From contig NZ_CP019980.1 of NCBI RefSeq assembly GCF_002982115.1, positions 3,480,001-3,544,000 on the forward strand: a stretch of 64,000 bases of DNA, given 5' to 3'. The translations under genes were made by a program, and so were the position numbers. Within the stretch, counting starts at the first letter, position 1. The number at the start of each line of letters is the position of its first letter. The notes beneath the pieces were generated by a model. That model saw only the letters and a list, made by a program, of their open reading frames with translations, was not told the origin of the DNA and did no database searches. The DNA is from Lysinibacillus sphaericus (lineage in GTDB: Bacteria > Bacillota > Bacilli > Bacillales_A > Planococcaceae). Shown piece after piece: positions 46,776 to 56,826 of this stretch.

Positions 46776-48043
46776 TGTGCGGTTTGCTCCTTTCCACTTA
46801 AGAAATAGACCGCTTCTAACTTCACTTGTTTCGCCATGTCGACAACATCTTCTTTTGTCACAGCTTGCCACTTCGTTGCCCAAGCTTCGACAGAAAATTC
46901 CTCTGGTAAATCTTTGTATTGGTCAAAAATTTCAATTTGACCACGCGCAGAATCAAGCGATTCCTTTAACTGATTTGTCAGCATCGCTTTCGTTTGGTCT
47001 AATTCTAAATCGGTAATATTCCCTGCTTGTATTGCCACAAGTTGTTCTTTAATCAAATTTAGTGCTTTTTCTTCATTTTTCGCCTCAATGCCAGACACCA
47101 CAAATAATAAGCCATAATGTGATGCATATGAGCTAGAAGCATAGTAGGCCAAACTTTCTTTTTCACGAACATTCATAAATAATTTGGCATGTGGATAACC
47201 ACCGAAAACACCATTAAAGATTTGCATTTTAGCAAAATCTGCATCACCAAATCGCACTGGTGTACTAAAGCCAATATGCAGTTTCCCTTGCTTCATTTCC
47301 TGTTGTTCGCGTACATAATCATTTTGTGGGTGTTTCTGAGGCACAACAGTTGGAATTTCTTCTGGTACACGATCTTTAAAAGGCAGTGCCTTTTTAAGTT
47401 TTGCAACAAGCTCATCTTCATTGATATCGCCTGCAACATAAATATCGATTTTGTCAGTAGTTAGCATTGATTCGTACGCTGCCACTAAAGATGCTGGAGT
47501 AATACTTTGGATGTCTTCCACTGTCCCATTTGCTGAAATAGAGGCAGGCTCATTTGGACGTAAAATTTCTTGAAGACGCATCTGTGCAAAGCGAGACTTA
47601 TCATCAAAAATAGATTCAATACGTTGAATGACCATTTTCTTTTCGCGTTCTACAATGGATTCCTTAAATATACCGTTTTCTAAATTCGGCTCAAAAATTG
47701 CTGTATGCATGATGCCTAGCACATCGTTTAATACACTTGTATTCGCCAAATATTGATCGTTTACGGTTTCAACATTCATCAATACCGTATGCTCGTTACC
47801 ACGCTTTGATGTATCAAAATACAACACTGTTCCGTATAGGTCATCTAAAAAACTACGAAAAGCAGCAGTTGTTGTATATTTTGCATTGCTATGTTGCAAT
47901 ACATTGGTTAACACCGTACGTTCAGACGCACTTTTGGCTGTTAATGCTCTTCTCCATTTTATCGAGAAATTTACTGTTTTAAATTGGGTCGTTTGTCGGA
48001 TATGCAAATTGACACCTTTTGCAAAAGGTATTGTTTTAAACAT
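46772..48043 (-). CDS. ymfF: M16-family non-catalytic subunit YmfF
   Basis: A 423-residue M16 homologue. Where YmfH carries HxxEH, this protein has LTNVLQHSNAKY, so the zinc site is absent and it is probably the substrate-binding partner. The Arg/Tyr region of the family C-terminal domain (KESLAYYASSSY) is kept. It is first in the ymfF-ymfH-ymfI-ymfJ operon. Confidence 0.9.
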   Translation of the reverse strand: MFKTIPFAKGVNLHIRQTTQFKTVNFSIKWRRALTAKSASERTVLTNVLQHSNAKYTTTAAFRSFLDDLYGTVLYFDTSKRGNEHTVLMNVETVNDQYLANTSVLNDVLGIMHTAIFEPNLENGIFKESIVEREKKMVIQRIESIFDDKSRFAQMRLQEILRPNEPASISANGTVEDIQSITPASLVAAYESMLTTDKIDIYVAGDINEDELVAKLKKALPFKDRVPEEIPTVVPQKHPQNDYVREQQEMKQGKLHIGFSTPVRFGDADFAKMQIFNGVFGGYPHAKLFMNVREKESLAYYASSSYASHYGLLFVVSGIEAKNEEKALNLIKEQLVAIQAGNITDLELDQTKAMLTNQLKESLDSARGQIEIFDQYKDLPEEFSVEAWATKWQAVTKEDVVDMAKQVKLEAVYFLSGKEQTAQ

Positions 48044-48170
48044 ATGAAACCCTCCTATCTTTCTTAATATAACAATGTACTACAAATACTATACATGTCT
48101 ATTGTCTATAATTGCAAAAAGAATCCAAAGTATGTATGTGGAAAAGTAAAATAATTTACTGCATAAGGCA

Positions 48171-48200
48171 AAAGACTGGGCATGGTTTGCCCAGTCTTTT
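48171..48200. terminator. Intrinsic terminator between nucleoside transporter and ymfF
   Basis: AAAGACTGGGCA pairs with TGCCCAGTCTTT (48171-48182 with 48187-48198). The plus strand continues UUUUUAUU; the minus strand has UCUUUU. It ends the nupOPQ transcript, probably bidirectionally. Confidence 0.82.
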
Positions 48201-48264
48201 TATTCGCTTCATTTCTTTCCAACCTCGTCCAGTCATTCAACGAATAAAACCTGTTGCCTGATAC

Positions 48265-49224
48265 TTATCGTTTGCCTTTAATGTAAGGTTGACCACTTGC
48301 TTTTGGTGCATTTGCTTTCCCAATAAATCCGGCTAACGCAAAAATCGTTAATACATAAGGTAAAATTTGTAGATATACTGCTGGAATATCTTGCACATAC
48401 GGAATTTGATTCCCTGCAATACTTAATGTTTGGGCTAAACCAAAGAATAACGCTGCCCCAAGCGCTCCGATTGGATGCCATTTACCAAAAATCATCGCCG
48501 CAAGTGCCATGAACCCTTGCCCAGCAATCGTTGCATGTGAGAAATTCCCTGTAATTGTTTGTGCATAAACCGCACCACCCAGACCACCAAGTGCACCTGA
48601 AATAACAACAGCAATATAGCGCATTTTATTAACTTTTACACCCATTGTATCAGCTGCCATTGGGTGTTCTCCTACTGCACGTAAACGTAAACCAAATGGT
48701 GTTTTATAAATGATGAACCAAGCACCAATTGCCACAGCAAAGGCTAAAATCGAAGTGCTATATACGTTATGGAATAATAATGGTCCAAAGAACGGAATAT
48801 CCTCTAAGTAAGGAACAGCAAAACGACGAATTGGTTGTTCAATCATATCTGTCTGACCTTTATCATAAATCATTTTCACTAAGAATACTGTAACCGCTAA
48901 ACCAAGTAAGTTAATAGCTACCCCAGAAACCGTTTGATCGGCACGGAATGAAATCGCTGCGACAGCATGTAGCAAGGAGAAAATTCCTCCGATAACCACT
49001 GCTGCAAGCATTGCCACCCATACTGTTGCGGAACCTAATTGTGATGCATACTCTAAATTGACAAAAATACCAACAAATGCGCCGACAATCATTAAACCTT
49101 CTAGCCCGATGTTAACAACACCTGAACGTTCAGAGAATACACCACCGATTGCAGTGAAAATTAATGGTGTCGCATAAAGGATTGCAGAAGGGATGATGAA
49201 ATATAACATTTCTAAAAAGCTCAT
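48265..49224 (-). CDS. nupQ: BMP-type nucleoside ABC transporter permease (NupQ-like)
   Basis: A 319-residue permease of the BPD_transp_2 type with about eight to ten helices. The motif SGVVNIGLEGLMIVGAF is the family signature. Paired with NupP-like permease 1 bp upstream. In B. subtilis NupNOPQ imports guanosine; the symbol follows that system and the substrate is inferred. Confidence 0.88.
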   Translation of the reverse strand: MSFLEMLYFIIPSAILYATPLIFTAIGGVFSERSGVVNIGLEGLMIVGAFVGIFVNLEYASQLGSATVWVAMLAAVVIGGIFSLLHAVAAISFRADQTVSGVAINLLGLAVTVFLVKMIYDKGQTDMIEQPIRRFAVPYLEDIPFFGPLLFHNVYSTSILAFAVAIGAWFIIYKTPFGLRLRAVGEHPMAADTMGVKVNKMRYIAVVISGALGGLGGAVYAQTITGNFSHATIAGQGFMALAAMIFGKWHPIGALGAALFFGLAQTLSIAGNQIPYVQDIPAVYLQILPYVLTIFALAGFIGKANAPKASGQPYIKGKR

Positions 49225-49225
49225 G

Positions 49226-50272
49226 TTATTGTCCCTCCTTTTTCTTACTTAACTTTTGTAATCCTACTCGAATAACGTAGCCTGAAGCTACAAAGAAAAT
49301 AATCAAGGCGATAATAATTGATACGATTTCCTCTGGAATACCTGCAGCATTCGGCATATTAAGCGCACCATATTTTAACGAGCCAAATAAAGAAGCCCCG
49401 AATACTACGCCAAGAGGTGTATTTGCCCCAAGTAAGGCAACAGCGATACCATCAAAACCAATCCCTGTGAAGCCAGCTTTAATGGATGCATTTTGGAAAG
49501 TACCAAGTGCCTCCATGGCACCACCAAGACCAGCAAACATACCTGAAATCGTCATAGCTAATATAACGTTTTTATTGACACTCATACCAGCATATTCAGC
49601 CGCATGTTGGTTAAAACCAACTGCTTTTAACTCATAACCACGCGTTGTTTTTTCTAAAATAAACCACATTACCATTACCATCAGAAGTGCAATCAGAATC
49701 CCATAGTGAAGACTTGAGTTGTCTGTTAGCTCTCTTAAAAACGGAGAACGTAATGAAGCCGATTCAAGAACACGTTCTGTTTTAAAGCTACCATCTGACA
49801 ATTTTTTTATAACAGCGTTCGCAATATAAAGCGCTGTGTAGTTTAACATAATTGTCGCAATTACTTCATGAACTTTAAATTTCGCTTTTAAGAAACCTGC
49901 AATAAAGGCCCAAAATGCACCTGCTGCTGCTGCTGCAAGTAATGCCAATGGCAAGTGAATAATTTTTGGTAGTTCAAAAGCATAGCCAACCCATGCTGCT
50001 GCAAGCCAACCTAAAATTAACTGACCTTCAACCCCGATGTTGAATAAGCCAGTACGGAAAGCAAATGCTACCGCTAGACCTGCTAAAATATACGGTGTTA
50101 TTTGACGAATTGTGTTCCCGATTGAATATGAATCTCCAAAAATACCTGTCCAAAGAGCACTATACCCTTGGATTGGGTCATAGCCGCTGACTACCATTAC
50201 GATAGCACCAACAATTAAACCGATAATGATTGAGATGATAGGAACGAGTATATTAATGACACGATTTGACAT
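49226..50272 (-). CDS. nupP: BMP-type nucleoside ABC transporter permease (NupP-like)
   Basis: A 348-residue permease with about ten helices. The signature FRTGLFNIGVEGQLILGW and the later AEYAGMSVNKN with a conserved coupling loop are present. It shares one base with the ATPase stop and is 1 bp before nupQ, so subunits are made together. Confidence 0.9.
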   Translation of the reverse strand: MSNRVINILVPIISIIIGLIVGAIVMVVSGYDPIQGYSALWTGIFGDSYSIGNTIRQITPYILAGLAVAFAFRTGLFNIGVEGQLILGWLAAAWVGYAFELPKIIHLPLALLAAAAAGAFWAFIAGFLKAKFKVHEVIATIMLNYTALYIANAVIKKLSDGSFKTERVLESASLRSPFLRELTDNSSLHYGILIALLMVMVMWFILEKTTRGYELKAVGFNQHAAEYAGMSVNKNVILAMTISGMFAGLGGAMEALGTFQNASIKAGFTGIGFDGIAVALLGANTPLGVVFGASLFGSLKYGALNMPNAAGIPEEIVSIIIALIIFFVASGYVIRVGLQKLSKKKEGQ

Positions 50273-51819
50273 TAGTCGTTCCCCTCCTTCGCTATATTTG
50301 TGCTATTTTTTTTACTTTGTCCCGCCATTAATAGACCAAGCTCTTGCTCTGTTGTTTCTTTTGGATTTAACTCATCCACAATTTGACCGTCATAAATAAC
50401 AGCGATTCGGTCTGAAACATTCATTACTTCATCTAATTCAAATGAAATTAATAATACGGCTTTCCCTTTATCACGCTGCTCGATTAGTCGAGAGTGAATA
50501 AATTCAATTGCCCCTACGTCTAGCCCACGTGTCGGAAGTGCTGCAATCAGTAGATCTGGATCTCGGTCAATTTCACGACCAATAATCGCTTTTTGCTGGT
50601 TACCACCCGAAAGAGCTCGTGCAGGCGTCATCTCGCCATTCCCTGTACGCACATCATATTCTTGAATAACTTGTTTCGCTTTTTCCGATACCTTTTTATA
50701 ATCCATTACAAAGCCTTTAGCAATCGGTGGTTGATAATATGTTTGGAGTGCAATATTGTGACCGATTGGGAAATCTAACACTAGTCCATGCTTATGACGG
50801 TCTTGTGGAATATGCCCTACACCTTGTTCAGTAATTTTACGTGGTTTCATGTTCGTTACATCTTTGCCGTTAAGCTTTACCGTACCGCTTTTCACTTTAC
50901 GTAAACCCGTAATTGCCTCGATTAACTCTGATTGACCATTACCATCAATACCAGCAATCCCGACAATTTCACCTTTGCGAACATTAAGGTTAAGACCTTT
51001 TACTTTATCGATATTACGGTAGTCTGTTACGACTAACTTCTCAATCGTTAGTACTTCCTCGGTTGGATTAGCATCTATTTTTTCTGTTTTAAACTCAACC
51101 TGACGACCAACCATTAATTCTGCTAATTGGTCAGGGTTTGTTTCAGCCGTTACAACTGTACCAATCCCTTCCCCTTTACGAATAATTGTCACTCGATCAG
51201 ATACATCCATAATTTCTTTCAGCTTATGTGTAATTAAAATAATCGATTTACCTTCAGCGATTAATCGGCGCATAATTTGAATAAGCTCTGTAATTTCTTG
51301 TGGCGTTAAAGAAGCAGTCGGTTCATCGAAAATTAAAATTTCTGCGCCACGATATAGCGTTTTTAAAATCTCAACACGTTGCTGCATTCCTACAGTGATG
51401 TCTTCGATTTTTGCATTTGGATCTACATCGAGCCCATACTTCTCAGAAAGCGCTTGCACCTTTTTCGCTGCATCTTTAATATTGACTACACCCATTTTTG
51501 TAGGTTCAGAACCTAAAATAATGTTTTCTGTTACTGTAAAGTTTTCCACCAACATAAAGTGTTGATGCACCATGCCAATCCCCAAATCATTGGCAACATT
51601 CGGGTTTGTAATTTTAACAGCCTTCCCACGAACACGAATTTCTCCACCCTCTGGCTGATACAGACCGAAAAGGACGTTCATTAAAGTCGATTTACCTGCA
51701 CCATTTTCTCCTAGCAGTGCATGAATCTCGCCTTTTTTTAGTTGGAGGGTGATGTTATTATTTGCTACGAATCCACCAAACTCTTTGCGGATTCCAAGCA
51801 TCTCAATCACGTATTCCAA
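50272..51819 (-). CDS. nupO: BMP-type nucleoside ABC transporter ATPase (NupO-like), tandem domains
   Basis: A 515-residue protein with two ABC domains. The first has Walker A GENGAGKST and Walker B EILIFDEPTASL; the second has degenerate Walker A GIDGNGQSE and signature ALSGGNQQKAI, as usual in ribose/nucleoside-type ATPases. Start TTG 51819 has GGGAG 8 nt upstream and yields MEYVIEMLGIRKEF, matching B. subtilis NupO; a longer frame to 51843 adds eight residues. Confidence 0.92.
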   Translation of the reverse strand: MEYVIEMLGIRKEFGGFVANNNITLQLKKGEIHALLGENGAGKSTLMNVLFGLYQPEGGEIRVRGKAVKITNPNVANDLGIGMVHQHFMLVENFTVTENIILGSEPTKMGVVNIKDAAKKVQALSEKYGLDVDPNAKIEDITVGMQQRVEILKTLYRGAEILIFDEPTASLTPQEITELIQIMRRLIAEGKSIILITHKLKEIMDVSDRVTIIRKGEGIGTVVTAETNPDQLAELMVGRQVEFKTEKIDANPTEEVLTIEKLVVTDYRNIDKVKGLNLNVRKGEIVGIAGIDGNGQSELIEAITGLRKVKSGTVKLNGKDVTNMKPRKITEQGVGHIPQDRHKHGLVLDFPIGHNIALQTYYQPPIAKGFVMDYKKVSEKAKQVIQEYDVRTGNGEMTPARALSGGNQQKAIIGREIDRDPDLLIAALPTRGLDVGAIEFIHSRLIEQRDKGKAVLLISFELDEVMNVSDRIAVIYDGQIVDELNPKETTEQELGLLMAGQSKKNSTNIAKEGND

Positions 51820-52121
51820 TATTGTCACTCCCTTATTAGGCAATTTTCTCTAAAATAATTTTTATTCACTGGTGTATTTCTTCCTGCCTCTATTGCAATA
51901 CAGCACAACCCTCACCTAAAGATAAGGCATTTTCTAATTGAAAAATAAATTAATACAGGAAAGGTCATCGTTAGAAACCTTTCTTCTATTAACTTGTTAC
52001 CATCATATCTTAAACTTACGATAATCTAATATAATAATTCTATTTATATATGAAAAAATATATAAAAATAAAATGTATCCAAACAGAGTATTACAAATAG
52101 TCGAAATATAACGATAGATTG
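51820..52121. other. Intergenic region between nupN terminator and nupO
   Basis: About 300 bp of AT-rich DNA. GAAAGGT and ACCTTTC around 51960-51985 form a small hairpin. No strong promoter was found on the minus strand, but one is expected if the terminator at 52122-52163 is effective. Confidence 0.45.
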
Positions 52122-52163
52122 AAAAATCATCATAAGGGCAGTTGTAAAGCCCTTATGATGATT
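52122..52163 (-). terminator. Strong intrinsic terminator between nupN and nupO
   Basis: Minus-strand ATCATCATAAGGGC pairs with GCCCTTATGATGAT (52163-52149 with 52139-52127), followed by UUUU. It lies 10 bp after the nupN stop and should make the binding protein more abundant than the membrane subunits. Confidence 0.92.
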
Positions 52164-52173
52164 AAGAGATGAA

Positions 52174-53256
52174 TTATTTTTCCACTTTTTCTGGAACTAC
52201 GATTTCACCGCTAGCAATTTTTTCTTTATATTCGTCAATAACAGCTTGTACGTCTGCTGGGATTGCACCACGAGAATCAGCCAGTTTCACACCGTCTTCA
52301 GCAAGACCGTAAACAACTGTTGTACCGCCTGGGAATTCACCGTTTTTCGCTTTGTTTGAGAAATCTACTACAGCTGTGTTAACACCTTTTAACATAGAAG
52401 TTAAAGTAACGTTTGTTTTATCATCTACTTTACCTTCATCATATTGGTCAGCATCTACACCGATTACCCATACGTTTGCCTTAGGGTCTTTTGCTTTACG
52501 CTCTTTTGCTTCAGAGAATACACCGTTACCAGTTGCACCAGCAGCGTGGAAAATAATATCTACGCCTGAAGAGTACATGCTGTTAGCAGCAATTTTACCA
52601 AGGTCCGCTTTATCAAATGCACCTGTATAGTTGCGTTGAATTTCGATATCAGGGTTAACAGCTTTAGCACCTTCAACGAAACCAGCTTCAAAACGATTGA
52701 TAACTGGAATATCTACGCCGCCCACGAAGCCGATTTTACCTGTTTTAGACATTTTAGCAGCCGCTACACCTGCTAAAAATGCACCTTCTTGCTCTTTGAA
52801 AAGAATAGATACAACGTTGTCAGCTTTTACTTCAGCATCGATTAATGCAAAGTGTTTGTCTGGGTTGTCAGCAGCTACCGCTTCAACAGCATCAGCCATC
52901 ATGAAACCAATACCAAATACTAGGTCGAAGTTACGACGTAGTAAATTGTTTAAGTTCGTTTCGTAGTCAGCATCAGAAGCTGATTGTAAGTAGTCGAAAC
53001 CACCCTCACCTTTTTTCAGGTTGTGTTCTTTACCATAAGCTTGAACACCTTCCCATGCTGATTGGTTGAATGATTTGTCGTCAACGCCACCAACGTCAGT
53101 AACCATTGCTACTGAAAAAGTTTCTTCTGTCTTGTTATCGCCTGATGAAGCATTGTCTTTTGCAGGTTTTTCTTCGTCTTTCGTACCACATGCACCTAAA
53201 ATTGCACTTGCAGCTAAAACTGATGATAAGACTAAACCAAATTTACGTTTTTTCAT
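52174..53256 (-). CDS. nupN: BMP-family nucleoside-binding lipoprotein (NupN-like)
   Basis: A 360-residue lipoprotein with signal peptide and lipobox LGAC (Cys near residue 23), then a Lys/Glu/Asn linker and a BMP/Med-type binding domain: VTDVGGVDDKSFNQSAWEG at the front and FIIHAAGATGNGVF-like segment in the middle. It is the ligand-binding subunit of the transporter encoded downstream. It follows the GntR gene by 53 bp. Confidence 0.93.
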   Translation of the reverse strand: MKKRKFGLVLSSVLAASAILGACGTKDEEKPAKDNASSGDNKTEETFSVAMVTDVGGVDDKSFNQSAWEGVQAYGKEHNLKKGEGGFDYLQSASDADYETNLNNLLRRNFDLVFGIGFMMADAVEAVAADNPDKHFALIDAEVKADNVVSILFKEQEGAFLAGVAAAKMSKTGKIGFVGGVDIPVINRFEAGFVEGAKAVNPDIEIQRNYTGAFDKADLGKIAANSMYSSGVDIIFHAAGATGNGVFSEAKERKAKDPKANVWVIGVDADQYDEGKVDDKTNVTLTSMLKGVNTAVVDFSNKAKNGEFPGGTTVVYGLAEDGVKLADSRGAIPADVQAVIDEYKEKIASGEIVVPEKVEK

Positions 53257-53309
53257 TTTGTTAACCCCCCAAGGTATTGTAATTAGCAGGAAAATAATTT
53301 AGAAATGTT

Positions 53310-54038
53310 CTACACCCGTTTACGTACTACATGGAAGCTGAATTTATCAGCTCGGAAATAATTTTTTGAATACAGCACTACTTGATCATTGTCATCGTAA
53401 TGGAGCTGTTTCAATACTAAAAGAGCTGTTTCACGACCACAATTTAAAATCGGTGATGCTTGTTCATGATACCCAACCGGATCAATATACGTTACAGCAT
53501 AGGCAACATGAATTTTACCCGATTGCTCAAGTGCCGAGAAAAGGGAAACTTCTTTTTTGTCAACAAAGTCAGTAGGCAGGAAGCTAGCTGGTAGTTTGTC
53601 TATACAATAAACTACTGGCTCACCATCTGCTGTTCTGACGCGTTCAATCGTGAGTATTTTATCTTCGCCATCACATTGGAAGCGTTTTAAATCTTCATCA
53701 GAAGGGATATTCTCAGTTGCCTTTAAAAACTTAGACCCTGGTTCCATACCTGCTGTTTCGATCATAGAAGAAATACTGGATAAATGCTCGATGCCTGATG
53801 TAAACAACGGCTTAGGATTGACAAATGTACCAACCCCATGTCGACGCACAATCACATTTTCCTCTTCCAACAGTCGAAGCGCCTCTCTAAGTGTTGCTCG
53901 ACTTACTCCTAGTGATTTCGATAATTCAAATTCTGATGGAAGTTTTTCATTTTCTTTGAAAACGCCCGTCTCGATGTCAGACTTTAAACGATCAATTACT
54001 TGAAGATAGAGATGACGATGATCTGCTTTAATAGTCAC
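53310..54038 (-). CDS. GntR-family (HutC/YvoA-type) transcriptional regulator
   Basis: A 242-residue regulator: N-terminal winged helix with [39 protein letters not shown], and the recognition-wing motif RRHGVGTF; C-terminal UTRA-type ligand domain with [15 protein letters not shown]. subtilis has ymfC at this site next to spoIIIE. Start GTG 54038 has GGTGG 8 nt upstream; the TTG frame at 54053 is less likely. It probably controls the nucleoside transporter genes that follow. Confidence 0.87.
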   Translation of the reverse strand: MTIKADHRHLYLQVIDRLKSDIETGVFKENEKLPSEFELSKSLGVSRATLREALRLLEEENVIVRRHGVGTFVNPKPLFTSGIEHLSSISSMIETAGMEPGSKFLKATENIPSDEDLKRFQCDGEDKILTIERVRTADGEPVVYCIDKLPASFLPTDFVDKKEVSLFSALEQSGKIHVAYAVTYIDPVGYHEQASPILNCGRETALLVLKQLHYDDNDQVVLYSKNYFRADKFSFHVVRKRV

Positions 54039-54061
54039 ATAAATCACCACCAAAATCAGAG

Positions 54062-54075
54062 ATCAGACATCTGAT
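54062..54075. promoter_or_regulatory. Palindrome ATCAGACATCTGAT upstream of the GntR gene
   Basis: A perfect 6-bp inverted repeat with a 2-bp centre lies 24 bp upstream of the GntR start, in the position of an autoregulatory operator. A second partial half-site (AATCAGAGATCAGA) precedes it. No similar palindrome was seen before nupN. Confidence 0.45.
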
Positions 54076-54226
54076 GTACAACATTCCTACTAATCGTTCA
54101 TAAATATAACATTTTTGCAGAATGAAATAAACTATTTTGAGCAAAATCAATAATAGAAATCATCCTTTCCTTACTTTCGACGCAAACATTTGGACATAAA
54201 TTCCGCAATGACCCCATGTTTTTTCC

Positions 54227-56521
54227 TTAATTATCATATTGATGAATTAGCACCTGTCGAGGCTTGCTTCCCTCTGGAGGCCCTACAATACCGCGTTGTT
54301 CCATCTGATCGACAATGCGCGCAGCACGCGAATAACCAATTCGGAAGCGACGTTGTAGCATTGATACCGAAGCGGTCTGCATATTTACTACTAATTGCAC
54401 AGCCTCGTCAAATAATTCATCCGTTTCTTCTAAAACAGTCTCTTCTTCACTTGGAATCATCTCTTCCTGGTACTGTGCTTTTTGTTGTTCTATAACAAAG
54501 TCAACAACCGCTTCTACTTCCTGATCAGATAAAAAGGCACCTTGCACGCGTTTCGGCTTCGATGCACCAGCAGGTAAAAATAACATATCGCCACGTCCAA
54601 GCAGGCGCTCTGCTCCACCCATATCTAAAATCGTTCTCGAATCAATTGCAGATGATACTGCAAACGCGATTCGAGATGGGATATTCGCCTTAATAACACC
54701 CGTTAGAACGTCTACACTTGGTCTTTGTGTCGCTAATATTAAATGGATGCCCGCTGCTCGCGCCATTTGTGCTAAACGCGTAATGGAATCCTCGACGTCA
54801 TTTGAAGCAACCATCATTAAGTCTGCTAACTCATCTACAATAACTACGATGTATGGCAATTTAGGGTGCTTTTCCTCTGTTTGTTCATTGACCTTTTGGA
54901 CATGCCCATTATAACCTTCAATATTTCTCGTGCCCGTATGTGAAAATAAATCATAGCGTCGTTCCATTTCTGAAACGACCTTTTTCAGTGCTTGTGACGC
55001 TTTGCGCGCATCGGTTACAACCGGTGCTAACAAATGAGGGATTCCATTATAAACATTCAATTCCACCATTTTCGGGTCAATCATCATCAGTTTGACTTCA
55101 TGTGGCTTTGTACGCATTAGTATGGATACGACAATGCCATTTATACACACACTTTTCCCGCTGCCCGTTGAACCTGCCACAAGTAAATGCGGCATTTTAT
55201 TGAGTTCTGCTAACACAGCTTGTCCTGTAATATCACGCCCTAAAGCTACTTGTAATAGCGATTCCGGCTTTGCTCCGTCTTTTGACTCTAGTACTTCTCG
55301 CAATGTAACGATTGCTACCTCACTATTTGGAACTTCAATACCAATGGCAGACTTTCCAGGAATCGGTGCCTCCATCCGAATATCTTTCGCTGCAAGTGCC
55401 AATGCAAGATCATCTTGTAGGTTGACAATTTTACTGACTTTTACACCAATATCCGGTAAAATCTCATACTTTGTTACAGCAGGTCCCAAATGAACTTGTG
55501 TCACTTTGGCTTTTACACCAAAGCTTTGCAATGTTTGCTCTAGCTTTTTCGCATTTGCCTGAATAACGGAATATTCACCGCTTTGGTCATGTTGTGGAGG
55601 CATTTGTAATAAATTGAATGAAGGAAGCTGATAATCTGCATTTTCCACAGCGTCTGCACTACCAATATGAACATCATCAATAAGCTCTCCGTCTTCAATC
55701 TCCGCAGGCTCTACAGTCTGCAATGGTTCTACTCGCTCATGTGAAACATTTTGCGTAAAGGCAGAAATAATTGGCTCATGAGGAACTTCCTCTTCTTCCT
55801 CATAGGCTGCTTGCACGTGATTGACCGCTGCAACCTCGTCTGTACTTTCCGCTCTGGAACGGCGACTTTTCGGCTTCTTTGGCGTATTTTTTTTCTTTTC
55901 TTGCTGCTTTTTTTGCCATTTTCCAAAGAGCACAGGCATTTTTTCAGCTAAATATGGAACGAGTGCTTTTCCTGTAACTAGAATTAAGCCGATAAAGAAA
56001 ATAACCCAAGCTACCACTTTGGCTCCTGTAGCTTCAAATAATACATGAAGACCGCTAAATAACAGTGCACCTACCATACCACCGCCAAGTGCATTACTTC
56101 GATGGACTACACCATCCGTATCGATTAATATTCGCCACGACTCCCTCAAAACAGACTCCGATAATAAACCACCTGATTTTGTTAATTGCTCAAATAAAAT
56201 ACCATGACTAAAAATAGTCAAGCTCATAACAATGAGAACCATCCCTAACATAAGCCGGTCCTTTAGGCTTACTTTTTTCTGTCCAATCATAAGAAGCAAT
56301 GCGACAAATATAAGCATAAATGGCACTGCAAAATGTAAATTCCCTAAAAGAAACATGGCAATGGTTTGTAAAATACGCCCGATCATGCCATATTCAAAAA
56401 TCATAATGACCGCAATCGCGATTAAGATGAGCCCTAAAATTTCGTACATGAGCGGATGCATTTCTTTTTTATCGGATGTTGGTTTTGCTTTCGTGACTTT
56501 TTTCCTTTTATTACTTGCCAT
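54227..56521 (-). CDS. spoIIIE: DNA translocase SpoIIIE (FtsK/SpoIIIE family)
   Basis: SpoIIIE pumps the chromosome into the forespore. The 764-residue protein has four transmembrane helices in residues 25-190, a linker, then the motor with Walker [23 protein letters not shown], and a C-terminal gamma domain with [24 protein letters not shown] that reads SRS sequences. Start ATG 56521 has AAGGTG 6 nt upstream; a TTG frame at 56542 is weaker. Separated from rnjB by a terminator. Confidence 0.95.
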   Translation of the reverse strand: MASNKRKKVTKAKPTSDKKEMHPLMYEILGLILIAIAVIMIFEYGMIGRILQTIAMFLLGNLHFAVPFMLIFVALLLMIGQKKVSLKDRLMLGMVLIVMSLTIFSHGILFEQLTKSGGLLSESVLRESWRILIDTDGVVHRSNALGGGMVGALLFSGLHVLFEATGAKVVAWVIFFIGLILVTGKALVPYLAEKMPVLFGKWQKKQQEKKKNTPKKPKSRRSRAESTDEVAAVNHVQAAYEEEEEVPHEPIISAFTQNVSHERVEPLQTVEPAEIEDGELIDDVHIGSADAVENADYQLPSFNLLQMPPQHDQSGEYSVIQANAKKLEQTLQSFGVKAKVTQVHLGPAVTKYEILPDIGVKVSKIVNLQDDLALALAAKDIRMEAPIPGKSAIGIEVPNSEVAIVTLREVLESKDGAKPESLLQVALGRDITGQAVLAELNKMPHLLVAGSTGSGKSVCINGIVVSILMRTKPHEVKLMMIDPKMVELNVYNGIPHLLAPVVTDARKASQALKKVVSEMERRYDLFSHTGTRNIEGYNGHVQKVNEQTEEKHPKLPYIVVIVDELADLMMVASNDVEDSITRLAQMARAAGIHLILATQRPSVDVLTGVIKANIPSRIAFAVSSAIDSRTILDMGGAERLLGRGDMLFLPAGASKPKRVQGAFLSDQEVEAVVDFVIEQQKAQYQEEMIPSEEETVLEETDELFDEAVQLVVNMQTASVSMLQRRFRIGYSRAARIVDQMEQRGIVGPPEGSKPRQVLIHQYDN

Positions 56522-56591
56522 CTTTTTCACCTTCTTTTGCAATCCATTCTATATATGTAGCGAATAATATCATGTAGAACTCGATTATTTC

Positions 56592-56633
56592 AAAAAAAGG
56601 ATTTTCCACCGTTTTATCGGCAAGAAAATCCTT
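56592..56633 (-). terminator. Intrinsic terminator between rnjB and spoIIIE
   Basis: Minus-strand AAGGATTTTC pairs with GAAAATCCTT (56633-56624 with 56606-56597), followed by seven U. It is about 190 bp beyond the rnjB stop, and about 70 bp upstream of spoIIIE. tepA, which lies here in B. subtilis, is absent. Confidence 0.8.
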
Positions 56634-56826
56634 CCTCCTTCGCTACTTCTTCAAAGCTTGCTCTACTTTCGACTCCTATCAAAAAACAAGCTTATTTATA
56701 AGTGCTTGACTATGTCATGTCACATTTTCATGTAAGACATTTACATACTTTTGACATTCAATCGGTAACGCAGCAAAATGTGGCGTCACTCGTTAGCAAT
56801 ATGCGTTAAAGAAATCTTTTAAAATT

